NCBI GenBank assembly: GCA_018433975.1
Contig: JAHDQE010000064.1
Coordinates: forward strand, 1 to 64,000
DNA: 64,000 nt
From: Ornatilinea sp.
GTDB lineage: Bacteria > Chloroflexota > Anaerolineae > Anaerolineales > Anaerolineaceae
Reading direction: 5' to 3'
In this document: positions 25,023 through 34,076 of the stretch, in pieces
Position numbering within the stretch: the first letter of the stretch is position 1
Layout of the letters: the number at the start of each line of letters is the position of its first letter
Made by a program: the position numbers and the translations under genes
Notes under the pieces: model-generated
The model's input: only the letters and a program-made list of their open reading frames with translations
The model's database searches: none
Told to the model about the DNA's origin: nothing

Positions 25023-26162
25023 ATGGGATACGTTTTCAATTGTCCTACCCGGCTCAACTTTTCGGATAATGCAGCGGAGGACCTTGTGCTGGAATTGAGC
25101 GGCGCAGAAGGGGGAAGCGTTCTTGTGTTGACGGATGCCGGCATTCTGAAAGCCGGGATTGCCGGACCCGTGGTCGACCGTTTGCAGACAGCAGGTTTTA
25201 AGACCACGCTTTTCGGAGAAGTGCCGGGAAACCCGAGTGTGAATGACGTAGACCAGGCCGTTGCAGTTGCAAAGCGTGCAGGCGCAACGCATCTGGTGGC
25301 CATTGGGGGAGGTTCGGTGATTGACACAGCCAAAGCCGTGGGGGTGTTAATGACTCATGAGGGTGTGAACTGGGAGGATCTGCAGTGGGGCCGGGCAAAG
25401 ATTTCCAGGCCTTCGCTGCCTGTAATCGCAGTCCCCACCACCTCGGGAACAGGCAGTGAGGTTACTCACGTGGCGGTGATTGGAGACAGCAAGGGATTTA
25501 AGAAAGGTGTTGTGCATCCTACGATCTTTCCCGATACGGCGTTGATTGATGGTCATCTCACGCTTTCCTTGCCGCCGCATTTGACAGCGGCAACCGGTAT
25601 GGATGCTCTGGTGCATGCCATGGAGGCTTATCTTGGCAAGCGGCATAACCCTATTACGGATTTATATGCGCTTGCAGCGATCCGCCTGACCTCTCAATGG
25701 CTGCCGGAGGCAACTCGAAATGGGAAAAACCTGGAAGCACGCAGCGCTATGGCGCAGGCGGCCTCTCTGGGTGGAATCGCGATGGACCAGGCCGGGTTGG
25801 GTCTGGTCCATTCCCTGTGCGGTCCGTTGGCGGCAACTTATCATGTGCATCATGGATTGGGAATCGCAGTTTTGCTCCCGGCGACCCTGGCGTTTAATGC
25901 TCCTGAAATCAAGGGTGAGCGTTGGGAAAATCTCCGGGCGGCGATTGGTCTTGCCGGAACGGCCAGCCCGGAAGAATTGTCAGGCTGGGCAGAAGATCTC
26001 TTGAAGGAAATTGGCTTGCCCACCCGTTTAAGTGAATTGGGCGTGAAAAAAGAAATGATTGCCGAAATGGCGGAAGATGCTACCCGGATGGTGATGACAC
26101 CGAACAATATCCGACCGGTTACAGCTGAAGACTGTGCTTCCGTTTTGGAGATGGCGCTGTGA
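25023..26162 (+). CDS. Iron-containing alcohol dehydrogenase
   Basis: 379-aa group III alcohol dehydrogenase, NAD(P)-dependent and cytosolic. GGGSVIDTAKAVG is the nucleotide-binding signature, PTTSGTGSEVT the conserved loop, and metal ligands are Asp and His in TGMDALVHAMEAY followed by the VHSLCGPL and HVHHG histidines. Length and motif order are normal for the family. A strong GGAGGAG site precedes ATG. Its stop overlaps the GTG of the AOR gene by 4 nt, so both are translated together; an alcohol-to-aldehyde-to-acid sequence with the AOR is suggested. Confidence 0.92.
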   Translation: MGYVFNCPTRLNFSDNAAEDLVLELSGAEGGSVLVLTDAGILKAGIAGPVVDRLQTAGFKTTLFGEVPGNPSVNDVDQAVAVAKRAGATHLVAIGGGSVIDTAKAVGVLMTHEGVNWEDLQWGRAKISRPSLPVIAVPTTSGTGSEVTHVAVIGDSKGFKKGVVHPTIFPDTALIDGHLTLSLPPHLTAATGMDALVHAMEAYLGKRHNPITDLYALAAIRLTSQWLPEATRNGKNLEARSAMAQAASLGGIAMDQAGLGLVHSLCGPLAATYHVHHGLGIAVLLPATLAFNAPEIKGERWENLRAAIGLAGTASPEELSGWAEDLLKEIGLPTRLSELGVKKEMIAEMAEDATRMVMTPNNIRPVTAEDCASVLEMAL

Positions 26163-27916
26163 AAATTCTGACGGTCAATCTATCAAAAAAGACGACTAAA
26201 GAACATCCTCTTGAGGATATTCTGTCCGGTGGACGTTTGCTGACCGTGCAGTTAGTTACCCAGTATGTCCATCCACAGGTGGACCCGCTGAGCCCGGAGA
26301 ACGCATTGGTAATGGCTTCGGGAGTGCTGGCCGGTTACCGGGTCTCAACCGGCAGCCGTTTTTCCATTGGCACGAAAAGCCCGCTGACAGGCGGTATTAA
26401 AGAGGCTAATGCGGGGGGCATGGCAGGGGACAGCCTGGCAGCATTGGGCTACCGCGGCATGGTGTTTCAGGGAGCATTCCCTGCGGATGAACCGGGTATT
26501 TTCATTTTGGATGAAAAGGGTGGAAGGTTTGAGAATGCCCAAAAATATTGGGGACTCAACAATGAAGCGTTGGCGGAAGCCCTGCGGGTGGATTATGGAG
26601 AGGGTTATGTCGTTGTTGGGATTGGTCGTGGCGGCGAGCAGCAGTTAAAAGCTGCGGGCATTGCTATCACAGATGCGAATGGACAACCTTTCCGGTTGGC
26701 GGCGCGCGGCGGCGTGGGTGCCGTAATGGGCAGCAAACGCCTCAAAGCCGTGTTATTAAAGCGGGGACGTCAAGTGCCCGATGAGAAACCTTCTGCCCGT
26801 CCCGCAGTGAAGGCTTTTAATAAGTTCGTGGCGACCAACGCCCGGGTTGAAGTGCTGCGCGACTATGGTACTGCTTCTACCGTTACGCCGGTGCAGGCCC
26901 TGGGCGCTCTGCCAACGCGTAATTTTAGTGCAGGAAAATTCGAATTTGCTAAAAATATCAATGGGGACCGGATGCGAGAGGTTATCTTGCAGCGTGGCGG
27001 AGCAGGCACCCCCACCGAAGCCTGTATGGATGGTTGTGTCATTCGATGCAGCAATATCTTCCCGGATGAGAACGGAGAATTCTTAGCGGCTCCAATTGAG
27101 TTTGAGACATTGGTTTTATGCGGTTCAAACATTGGATTGCAGACGCTGGATGAAATCGCACGGATCAACCGGTTATGTAATGATATTGGGTTGGATACAA
27201 TTGAGGTTGGTGCCGCGCTGGGCGTGATGATGGAAGCAGCAGAACAGAGTCCGGCGATTCCGGCACCTTTTAACCGCGAAATGCTGCCCCGATTTGGAGA
27301 TGGGGCGCGGACTGCCGAGATTGTCCAGGAAATCAGTGAGGGTACGGAGCTGGGAAAACTTGTAGGCAATGGTGCAGCAGCAGTTGGAAAAGCTTTGAAT
27401 ATCCAACATATCCCGGTAGTGAAGAACCAGGCTATGAGTGCCTATGATCCCAGAGTCATCAAAGGAACCGGCGTGACCTATGCGACCACGCCGCAGGGGG
27501 CGGATCACACCGCCGGCCTGACAGTTTTCGCGCCGGTGGACCACGCAGATCCCGCACTGGCGGTTTCTGTATCAAAAGCCAGCCAGATCCAGCGTGCGGC
27601 CTATGATGCTCTTGGTTTGTGTGTGTTTAACATCGGCTCGACCGGACGTAACCCGGAAATCATTATGGAAATGGTGGAAAAAGCTTATGCTGTGGATCTC
27701 CCGGAGGACGGCCTGGATGAATTGGGACGGAAGGTGATCAAAGCGGAGCTTCTTTTCAATCGGGCAGCCGGACTGACCCATGAAGACGACCGCATCCCGG
27801 ATTATTTCATGACAGAGCCTGTTCCGCCAACCCAAAACATATGGAATGTTTCTCAAATGGAAATGGATTGTATGTGGGACGATCTTTTTGCAGAGGCAGA
27901 AAGTGAGATGAGATAA
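26159..27916 (+). CDS. Tungsten-type aldehyde ferredoxin oxidoreductase (AOR family), first copy
   Basis: 585-aa AOR-family enzyme that oxidises an aldehyde to an acid using a W or Mo bis-pterin cofactor and a [4Fe-4S] cluster, passing electrons to ferredoxin. N-terminal domain motifs include GTKSPLTGG and GVGAVMGSKRLKAV. Cluster ligands are Cys289, Cys293, Cys297 (C-x3-C-x3-C) and Cys488 in LGLCVF. The first gap is one residue longer than the usual C-x2-C-x3-C seen in the second AOR at 52570, marking another subfamily. GTG start inside the stop of the alcohol dehydrogenase. No dedicated ferredoxin subunit or MoaD gene is adjacent. Confidence 0.9.
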   Translation: MKILTVNLSKKTTKEHPLEDILSGGRLLTVQLVTQYVHPQVDPLSPENALVMASGVLAGYRVSTGSRFSIGTKSPLTGGIKEANAGGMAGDSLAALGYRGMVFQGAFPADEPGIFILDEKGGRFENAQKYWGLNNEALAEALRVDYGEGYVVVGIGRGGEQQLKAAGIAITDANGQPFRLAARGGVGAVMGSKRLKAVLLKRGRQVPDEKPSARPAVKAFNKFVATNARVEVLRDYGTASTVTPVQALGALPTRNFSAGKFEFAKNINGDRMREVILQRGGAGTPTEACMDGCVIRCSNIFPDENGEFLAAPIEFETLVLCGSNIGLQTLDEIARINRLCNDIGLDTIEVGAALGVMMEAAEQSPAIPAPFNREMLPRFGDGARTAEIVQEISEGTELGKLVGNGAAAVGKALNIQHIPVVKNQAMSAYDPRVIKGTGVTYATTPQGADHTAGLTVFAPVDHADPALAVSVSKASQIQRAAYDALGLCVFNIGSTGRNPEIIMEMVEKAYAVDLPEDGLDELGRKVIKAELLFNRAAGLTHEDDRIPDYFMTEPVPPTQNIWNVSQMEMDCMWDDLFAEAESEMR

Positions 27917-27920
27917 GCCG

Positions 27921-28529
27921 ATGGCAACCACCGACAATGTGGGCGAACGTATCCGGCGGCGGCGGATGGAAATGGGGTTAAATCTGCGGCAGCTGGCCGA
28001 AAAAACAGGTGTAACAGCCTCGTTTCTAAGCCAGGTAGAGCACGGGAAAGTCAACGCTTCTTTGAGTTCACTCCAGAGTATTGCGGAGGCATTGGATGTC
28101 CCGTTGCTTTACTTTGTAAAAGATCCTGCCCCGGAAGAATCACTCTCCCGTGCTGCTACGCCAATTTCCGCTGAAAATGCTATTGCGTACCAGCCTGTTA
28201 TCCGTGCGGAAGCCAGACCCCAGATGTTTTTCCCTTTTTCGGGGGTATCTTATGAGCTGTTGGTGCCCGGTTTCGGAAAAAAACTGGTCGCTTTTCTGTG
28301 CAAGTTTGCACCAGGCACCGAAAACGTCGTGCGAAAGTTAAGAGAGCCCACGGAAGAGTTTATTTATATTGTTTCGGGAAGATTGACGGTGGGACTTGAA
28401 TCGGGAAGGTTCGAACTTGGCCCCGGCGATACGATTTATTTTTCAGGCAATGAACTCCGGGAAATCCTGTGCGCTTCTCAAACTGAAGAAGCGGTCTGGA
28501 TTTCTGTAATCACTCCGCCGGTGTTTTAG
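27921..28529 (+). CDS. XRE-family regulator with C-terminal cupin domain (paralog 3)
   Basis: 202-aa protein: HTH_3 at about residues 5-60 (NLRQLAEKTGVTASFLSQVEHGK), cupin at about 105-200 with KLREPTEEFIYIVSGRL and the tail SVITPPVF. It follows the AOR by 4 nt, so unlike the other paralogs it is at the distal part of an operon rather than its head. It probably controls that operon or the divergent flavoprotein promoters near 23.6 kb. The ligand is unknown. Confidence 0.87.
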   Translation: MATTDNVGERIRRRRMEMGLNLRQLAEKTGVTASFLSQVEHGKVNASLSSLQSIAEALDVPLLYFVKDPAPEESLSRAATPISAENAIAYQPVIRAEARPQMFFPFSGVSYELLVPGFGKKLVAFLCKFAPGTENVVRKLREPTEEFIYIVSGRLTVGLESGRFELGPGDTIYFSGNELREILCASQTEEAVWISVITPPVF

Positions 28530-28582
28530 GGAATTTAGATCAGGGTTATATTAAAAATTATTTTATAAGGAGCAAATTTAGT

Positions 28583-29365
28583 ATGAAAGAACGCAGACTG
28601 AACCACATTTTTAAACCAGATGGAAAGACTTTAATCGTTGCCATGGACCATACCGCGATTTTTGGCCCCACGAAAGGACTGCGAAAACCGGGTGAGACCA
28701 TCCAGAAAATCGTGGCAGGTGGTGCAGACGCAATTATGACCTCTTTTGGAATCGCAAGCCATTTTGCGAAAGAATTGGCTCCGGTTGGGTTGGTTCTCAG
28801 AGCAGATGGTGCGACTACCATTATTGGTGAAGATGAACAGGCTCCCATTTTCTTCGGAATCAAGGAAGCACTGCGACTTGGTGCGGACGCATTATGTGTG
28901 TCGGCTTATCCTGGCGGTAAAGGCAAGGAGTTAAAGTCGCTGGAGGGTCTGGCGGCAGTTTGTCGTGAAGCACAAGCCTGGGGTCTGGGTGTGATGGCAG
29001 AAATGGTCCCTGGCGGAATGAATGCCGGGCCGGAATTCGCAACTAAAGAGAATGTGGCATTGGCGGCCCGCCTTGGAATGGAATTGGGTGCGGACTGGGC
29101 TAAAGTTCCTTACGTAGATGACTTTACGTTCGTGACCGAGGCCAGTTACAAACCGGTTGTGATTTTAGGCGGCTCAAAACGGGATGATATTGCCATGCTG
29201 AAGGAAATGCGCGAAGCGATGGATAAGGGCGCTTCCGGCGGCACCATTGGACGCAATGTCTTTGAGCATGACGATCCGGAAGCGATGACCCGGGCGTTGA
29301 TTGCAATCATCCATGGGGATGTTTCTCTGGAAGAAGCCGTGGCGATCCTGCGGCGCGAGAAATAA
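28583..29365 (+). CDS. Class I aldolase of the DhnA/LsrF (DeoC-FbaB) family, first copy
   Basis: 260-aa TIM-barrel aldolase. TLIVAMDHTAIFGPT is the first strand with the catalytic-type Asp-His; ADWAKVPY contains the Schiff-base Lys; VILGGSKRD and GTIGRNVFEH form the phosphate-binding end. The family includes archaeal fructose-bisphosphate aldolase, ADH synthase and LsrF, so the substrate is probably a phosphorylated ketose or deoxysugar. AAGGAG precedes ATG. It ends the AOR-containing operon. A close paralog at 51443 is again next to an AOR gene. Confidence 0.87.
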   Translation: MKERRLNHIFKPDGKTLIVAMDHTAIFGPTKGLRKPGETIQKIVAGGADAIMTSFGIASHFAKELAPVGLVLRADGATTIIGEDEQAPIFFGIKEALRLGADALCVSAYPGGKGKELKSLEGLAAVCREAQAWGLGVMAEMVPGGMNAGPEFATKENVALAARLGMELGADWAKVPYVDDFTFVTEASYKPVVILGGSKRDDIAMLKEMREAMDKGASGGTIGRNVFEHDDPEAMTRALIAIIHGDVSLEEAVAILRREK

Positions 29366-29388
29366 ACGCTTTTTGACTGGATATTATC

Positions 29389-29419
29389 AAGAGGCTATTC
29401 GATCTGCGAATAGCCTCTT
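29389..29419. terminator. Hairpin between convergent genes
   Basis: Perfect 12-bp stem AAGAGGCTATTC / GAATAGCCTCTT with a 7-nt loop, between the aldolase (plus) and the HAD gene (minus). No T-run on either side, so termination strength is uncertain. Confidence 0.6.
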
Positions 29420-29443
29420 GAAGTTAATCCTGGAATGCGATGC

Positions 29444-30286
29444 TCAGGGTTGATCCAACGCGGTCTGCCAGCGCTGGGTTAATTCACAGAGATCCCGGAC
29501 GATCAGGTCCGGATGGATATTTTTGTCGGCAGCGGTGCGTTCATTGTCTACACCGGTTGCGACCAGGATGGTGCGCAGGCCAGCCCGCTGTCCGCCGAGG
29601 ATATCCGTTTCCAGACGGTCCCCGAGCATGGCGGTCTCTTCATGGGTCGTTCCCATCTTCTGCATGGCAGTATCAAATAAATAACGTTGAGGTTTCCCAA
29701 TGATTACCGGTTCTACCCCGGAAGCTGCCTGCAAAGCGGCCAGCGTGGTGCCTGTTTCAGGGATCAGGCCTTCTTCGGTGGGATAAACCACATCCGGATT
29801 GGTGCCGATAAAACGAGCACCTTTCTGCAGCAGCAGTGTTGCGTGTTTTAGCTTTGTGTAAGAGAGCTCATCATCCCCACCCGCAACCACCACATCCACC
29901 GGTTGTGAGGCATCTTCAAAGATCTCCAACCCGGCTTCGCGGACAGCCTGTGCAAGGCTGGGCTTGCCAATGATATATGCGTTTCCTCCGTCAGGGAATT
30001 CTCTTTTCAAGTACGCACCGGTTGCCACTGCTGAAGTCAGCACGTTGTCTAAATCAATCGGTGCTCCGGATTTTGCCAGTTTCTGCTGATATTGCGCTGT
30101 TGTCCTGGTGGAATTATTGGAGCCAACGATGAAAGCGATCTTATTTTGGCGGAGGAAGTCGAAAAAGCCAATCAAACCGGGCAGGGGTTCACTTCCACGC
30201 AACAATGTTCCATCAATATCCAGCACAATGCCTTTGACGGCCTTGAGATTCAGCGAGCGGTTTCCATTTTGGGTGGAATTATTCAT
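29444..30286 (-). CDS. HAD-superfamily phosphatase, NagD/4-nitrophenylphosphatase type
   Basis: 280-aa HAD IIA hydrolase. Motif I is LDIDGTLLRG (nucleophile Asp), motif II is GSNNSTRT, the conserved Lys is in IIGKPQ, and motif IV is GDRLETDILG. The large C2-type cap between motifs II and III is complete. It dephosphorylates a small phosphate ester, for example a sugar phosphate, nucleotide or phosphoglycolate. It overlaps the FGGY kinase gene by 8 nt and is co-transcribed with it, so a salvage or repair role for that kinase's product is plausible. Confidence 0.87.
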   Translation of the reverse strand: MNNSTQNGNRSLNLKAVKGIVLDIDGTLLRGSEPLPGLIGFFDFLRQNKIAFIVGSNNSTRTTAQYQQKLAKSGAPIDLDNVLTSAVATGAYLKREFPDGGNAYIIGKPSLAQAVREAGLEIFEDASQPVDVVVAGGDDELSYTKLKHATLLLQKGARFIGTNPDVVYPTEEGLIPETGTTLAALQAASGVEPVIIGKPQRYLFDTAMQKMGTTHEETAMLGDRLETDILGGQRAGLRTILVATGVDNERTAADKNIHPDLIVRDLCELTQRWQTALDQP

Positions 30287-31787
30287 AGATATCTCTCAGC
30301 AGCGCTGCTGTTTTACGATAGGATTTATACAGGCGGTTATACAATTCGACCTGAGCCGGTTCGGGTTGAATGTGATTGGCAGAGATTGTGAAACGAGAAC
30401 GGCCGTCTTCGATACTCTGGTACGCGCCGACTTTCATCCCAGCAATGATGGCAACGCCCAGGGCGGGGCCATGCTTGTATTGTGTGGTAGAGATGGGAAT
30501 GCCGGTGATATTGCAGAGGATATTTGGCCAGACCGGACTGCGGGCTGCGCCTCCGATCAGCCACAGGTGGTCAACCGGCATCCCGGCAGAGGCGATTGAT
30601 TCCAGCGCCCAACGCAGTTCAAACCCGGCTCCTTCCAGCATAGCCCGGCTCATATCGGCATGGGTGTGGTCTAACCGCAGCCCGGCAAAGCCGCCGTAAG
30701 TGGTGTTGTTTTCAAGCTGGCTGGTTCCGGTGAGGGGAACATAGATCAGATTGTGGCTTCCGGGCGGAGTGTGCTGAACCTCTTCCGTGAGGGCCGAGAA
30801 GAATTCGGATCTGGGTACGGAGCGCATGAGTTCAGTTTTGCTCCAACCCAGATTAATCCACCATTCCATTGAAGCGCCGATCCCCCCGATAAGCTGTGAA
30901 ATAGTCCAGCGCTGCGGTAAGGTATGATAATTCAGGCTCATATTGGAGGGGACTCGTTCCACTGCGGGCTCTTCCATAATGCCGTTGATGACCCAGGCTG
31001 TACCGGTCCCCAGCCAGGCATCTCCCGCAGAGGTCATCCCCAACGTCACAGCTTCCGCAGAGTGATCCTGCCCGCCGTTGATGACCGGCACGCCGGTTCC
31101 AATTCCGGTCAAACGGCTGACTTCATCGGTAGGGTAGCCAATCACGGCATCCGCGGGTTGGATCGGGGAGAATTGGCTGGTTTTGATCCCGACCAGATCA
31201 CAAATTTCCTGCGACCACTCGCCGGTGCGGATATTGAAAAATTGCATCGCTGCCCCCAGCGAGGGGGTCATGGTAAAAGCTCCGGTCAGTTGGTGGGCAA
31301 TATAGTCATTCAGCGAAAGCCAGCGTTCCGTCTGCGCAAAAATCTCCGGTTTATGCTCCCGAATCCAGGCGATCATCGGCAAGGGCAGCCCGGGGTCGAG
31401 CAGCCAGCCGGTAATGTCCCGGATTTTCGACTCCAGGCCCTCCGCACGCCACTTACGGACAATAGGTTCCGAGCGCTTATCCATCCAGGTAATCATGGGA
31501 TAAAGCGGTGTGCCGTCTGCCCGTGCGGGAATAAGAGACCCACCCTGACAGGCGAGTGCAACAGCCAGGATCTGTGTGCTGGAATCCAATTGAGCCGATA
31601 CGCGATGCAGCACATCCACGCAGGCATTCCAGACATCCTCTCCTTCCTGCTCAAACCATCCGGGTTCCGGCGTGATTAAAGGAGGGTAGGGCTTTTCTGC
31701 GATTGCCAGCTCTTTCCCGTTCACATCGAACAGGAGCGCTTTTGCGGTAGTGGTCCCGATATCCAGGCTGAGAATCGTTTTTGGCAT
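30279..31787 (-). CDS. FGGY-family carbohydrate kinase, xylulokinase-like
   Basis: 502-aa sugar kinase with the two actin-like ATPase domains. Phosphate 1 loop LSLDIGTTTAKALL, then WMDKRSEP, GGQDHSAEAV in the centre, and WLIGGAARSPVWPNILC with the adenosine motif near the C-terminus. Length is normal. GAGGTG precedes ATG at 31787. The substrate class is pentulose or similar polyol; xylulose is only one option. It lies downstream of a terminator after the SDR gene, so it may have its own promoter, although none is clear. The HAD phosphatase follows with an overlap. Confidence 0.87.
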   Translation of the reverse strand: MPKTILSLDIGTTTAKALLFDVNGKELAIAEKPYPPLITPEPGWFEQEGEDVWNACVDVLHRVSAQLDSSTQILAVALACQGGSLIPARADGTPLYPMITWMDKRSEPIVRKWRAEGLESKIRDITGWLLDPGLPLPMIAWIREHKPEIFAQTERWLSLNDYIAHQLTGAFTMTPSLGAAMQFFNIRTGEWSQEICDLVGIKTSQFSPIQPADAVIGYPTDEVSRLTGIGTGVPVINGGQDHSAEAVTLGMTSAGDAWLGTGTAWVINGIMEEPAVERVPSNMSLNYHTLPQRWTISQLIGGIGASMEWWINLGWSKTELMRSVPRSEFFSALTEEVQHTPPGSHNLIYVPLTGTSQLENNTTYGGFAGLRLDHTHADMSRAMLEGAGFELRWALESIASAGMPVDHLWLIGGAARSPVWPNILCNITGIPISTTQYKHGPALGVAIIAGMKVGAYQSIEDGRSRFTISANHIQPEPAQVELYNRLYKSYRKTAALLRDIYE

Positions 31788-31853
31788 GTTAACACCTCGG
31801 ATTAATTTAAGAAAGAATTGAAAAAACTTTAATTAGAATTCTAAATTGAAACA

Positions 31854-31900
31854 GAAGAAATAAGCAATGATGGGTTTGGATCTCATTTGCTTATTTCTTC
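31854..31900 (-). terminator. Terminator after the SDR gene (minus strand)
   Basis: GAAGAAATAAGCAA / TTGCTTATTTCTTC, 14-bp perfect arms (31854-31867, 31887-31900) extended by a TGA/TCA pairing with one bulge. Read on the minus strand it follows the SDR stop and runs into a T-rich tract. Confidence 0.7.
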
Positions 31901-31927
31901 AATAATTCAAGTATGCGGGATGCCCGA

Positions 31928-32659
31928 TCAGATCAGAGAACGACCGCCATCCATAAAATAAACGGCACCGGTGGTGAAATCGTTTTCGATCAGGAATGTT
32001 GCCATTTCGGCCACGTCCGTGGGGCTGCCAATCCGCTTCAGACAGGATTTCTCTTCAGCCCATTTCTTCTTTTCGGGCGTGTAGTTGGGCGGCAGGAGGA
32101 CGGTTCCCGGAGCGATGGCGTTCACCCGGATGGTGGGGGCCAGCTCAAAAGCCATGGATTTTGTGAGGGAGACCAGTCCGGATTTGCTGGCTGCATGATG
32201 CGCATAGCCTTCCCAAACCTGGAATGCGGATAAATCGGTAATGTTGATTATCACGCCGCCACTCTGTTCCAGCATAATTGGAGCAACGGCCTGTGAGGCC
32301 AGGAATGGGCCCTTCAGGTTGATCTCTAAGGCCGTGTCCCAGTCCTGCTCGGTAATTTCGAGAAAGGGGGATTTCAACCAGATGGAAGCGCTGTTGATCA
32401 GGACGTCAATCCGCCCAAATTCTTTTTGGGTCGCGTCAACCAACTTTTTTACCTGGTCGGCGCTGCGGATTTCGGTTTGCGTTGCCATCGCTTTCACGCC
32501 GAGGGCCTCGATTTCAGACTTTGCCTCTTGCCAGGGCTCGTTCTCCAGATAATAACTGAAGGAAATATTGGCGCCTTTACCGGCCAGATGAAGTGCTACG
32601 GTGCGTCCAACGCGGGCTGCTGCCCCGGTGATCAGGACAACCGAATCTTTTAAATTCAT
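31928..32659 (-). CDS. Pteridine-reductase-like SDR with an Asp-His-Lys active site
   Basis: 243-aa member of the same small subfamily as 5102 and 21525: loop TGAAARVGR, central INSASIWLKSP, and active site Asp142, His155, Lys159 (AHHAASK). A second His precedes the one at the Tyr position. NADP binding is suggested by the Arg in the loop. AAGGAA lies nine bases before ATG. It is the last gene of the minus operon carrying the E1/E2 dehydrogenase genes and is closed by a terminator. The identical swap in three copies in different operons indicates selection rather than decay. Confidence 0.82.
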   Translation of the reverse strand: MNLKDSVVLITGAAARVGRTVALHLAGKGANISFSYYLENEPWQEAKSEIEALGVKAMATQTEIRSADQVKKLVDATQKEFGRIDVLINSASIWLKSPFLEITEQDWDTALEINLKGPFLASQAVAPIMLEQSGGVIINITDLSAFQVWEGYAHHAASKSGLVSLTKSMAFELAPTIRVNAIAPGTVLLPPNYTPEKKKWAEEKSCLKRIGSPTDVAEMATFLIENDFTTGAVYFMDGGRSLI

Positions 32660-32683
32660 GAGTTATGTTCCTTTTTATACCTA

Positions 32684-34018
32684 TTATGCAAAATCTTCTG
32701 AAACCAGAACAACCGGACGCTCTATCAATTGAACTACACGCTGCAGGAAACGCGCAGCGGGAGCGCCATCCATCAGACGGTGGTCAAAAGACAGGCTGAG
32801 AACCATGGTCTGGCGTGGAACAATCTGTCCGTTAAACACGGCAGGGCGGAGGGCAATACGCCCGACACCCAGAATCAGGGCTTCCGGAGGGTTGATGATC
32901 GGTGTAAAGGCATCAATTCCAAAAGCACCGAGGTTGGTAATGGTGACGCTGCTGCCGGTTAATTCATCGGGCAAACATTTCCCTTCCAGAGCGCGGTTGG
33001 CCAGGTCTTTAAATTCTTCATCCAGCGCCAGCAGTGATTTTTTGTCCGCGTCACGCAGAACCGGGACAAGAAGACCACGGTCGGTATCTACCGCTGCGCC
33101 GATATTGATTTGTGAAAGTGTGACCACACCCCGATCGGTGAGCTGTATATTGGCAGAGGGGATTTGCTGCAGCGCTTTGGCAACTGCCAGGATGATGAAG
33201 GTGTTGTAAGATACTTTTCTCCCGCTCTCAGCGATGATCTGGTTCCGGGCACTCACCAGGTCGGTGGCATCCACCTCCGCAGTCAGTGTGACCTGCGGGC
33301 GTTCCTGCCATCCGGCAGTGAGCCGTTCGGCGATCACGGCACGTAAGCCCGTCAACGGGGTCGCTTCATTGGAAGATACGGATTCGGCTGGTTTAGTCTG
33401 CAAGGTTTGCGACTCTGCTTCAAGCGCATTTTCCACATCCGCCCGCACAATCTGCCCACGGGGGCCGCTTCCTGTCAGGCTGGAAAGGTCAATCTGATTG
33501 GCTTTTGCGATTTTTCGGGCAAGGGGAGAGGCCTTGATCGTTGGTTCTGCTGCGAAGGCTTTGTTGACATCATCCGAAACGATCATTCCACGCGGACCGG
33601 TCCCGGCCAGACCTTCGAGGGAAACGCCTTTCAGTCTGGCAGCAATGCGTGCCTTTGGGGAAGCCGTTACTCTCTCTGCCTGCTTTGAAGTTGGGGAAGG
33701 TGCCTGTGTGGGGGGCGCAGCGGCCTTAACTTCCGATTGGACCGGTTGACTTTTAACCTCAAGCACAGCCGATGAACCTGTGATGACCGCAACGGTTTGC
33801 TTGACGGGAACAATGTCCCCCACCGCTACCACAAGATGCACATAACCACTTATGGGAGCTTCAATCGTAATGGTCGATTTGTCGCTTTCAAAATCGAATA
33901 ACGGCTCACCTTTGTTTATCCAATCGCCTTCCTCTTTATGCCATGCTGCCAGTTGAGCCTGTGTCATGATCATACCCAATTTGGGCATGACGACTTCATA
34001 GATTTTTTCTTCCGTCAT
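32684..34018 (-). CDS. 2-oxoacid dehydrogenase complex E2 (dihydrolipoyl acyltransferase)
   Basis: 444-aa E2: lipoyl domain at about residues 5-80 with the lipoyl Lys in FESDKSTI; two peripheral subunit-binding domains (ASPKARIAARLKG and ASPLARKIAKANQ, each ending TGPRG or SGPRG) separated by Ala-rich linkers; and the catalytic domain with SFDHRLMDGAPAARFL. Two binding domains instead of one is uncommon. ATG at 34018 follows GAGG; a TTG four codons upstream is less likely. E1 subunits are upstream in the same operon; no E3 is present. The substrate (acetoin, pyruvate or branched 2-oxoacid) cannot be fixed from sequence. Confidence 0.92.
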   Translation of the reverse strand: MTEEKIYEVVMPKLGMIMTQAQLAAWHKEEGDWINKGEPLFDFESDKSTITIEAPISGYVHLVVAVGDIVPVKQTVAVITGSSAVLEVKSQPVQSEVKAAAPPTQAPSPTSKQAERVTASPKARIAARLKGVSLEGLAGTGPRGMIVSDDVNKAFAAEPTIKASPLARKIAKANQIDLSSLTGSGPRGQIVRADVENALEAESQTLQTKPAESVSSNEATPLTGLRAVIAERLTAGWQERPQVTLTAEVDATDLVSARNQIIAESGRKVSYNTFIILAVAKALQQIPSANIQLTDRGVVTLSQINIGAAVDTDRGLLVPVLRDADKKSLLALDEEFKDLANRALEGKCLPDELTGSSVTITNLGAFGIDAFTPIINPPEALILGVGRIALRPAVFNGQIVPRQTMVLSLSFDHRLMDGAPAARFLQRVVQLIERPVVLVSEDFA

Positions 34019-34076
34019 TCTAATCCTCAAATTTCATTTTCAGGGGAGTCGGCGCATCTCATACATGATGCTGGTC

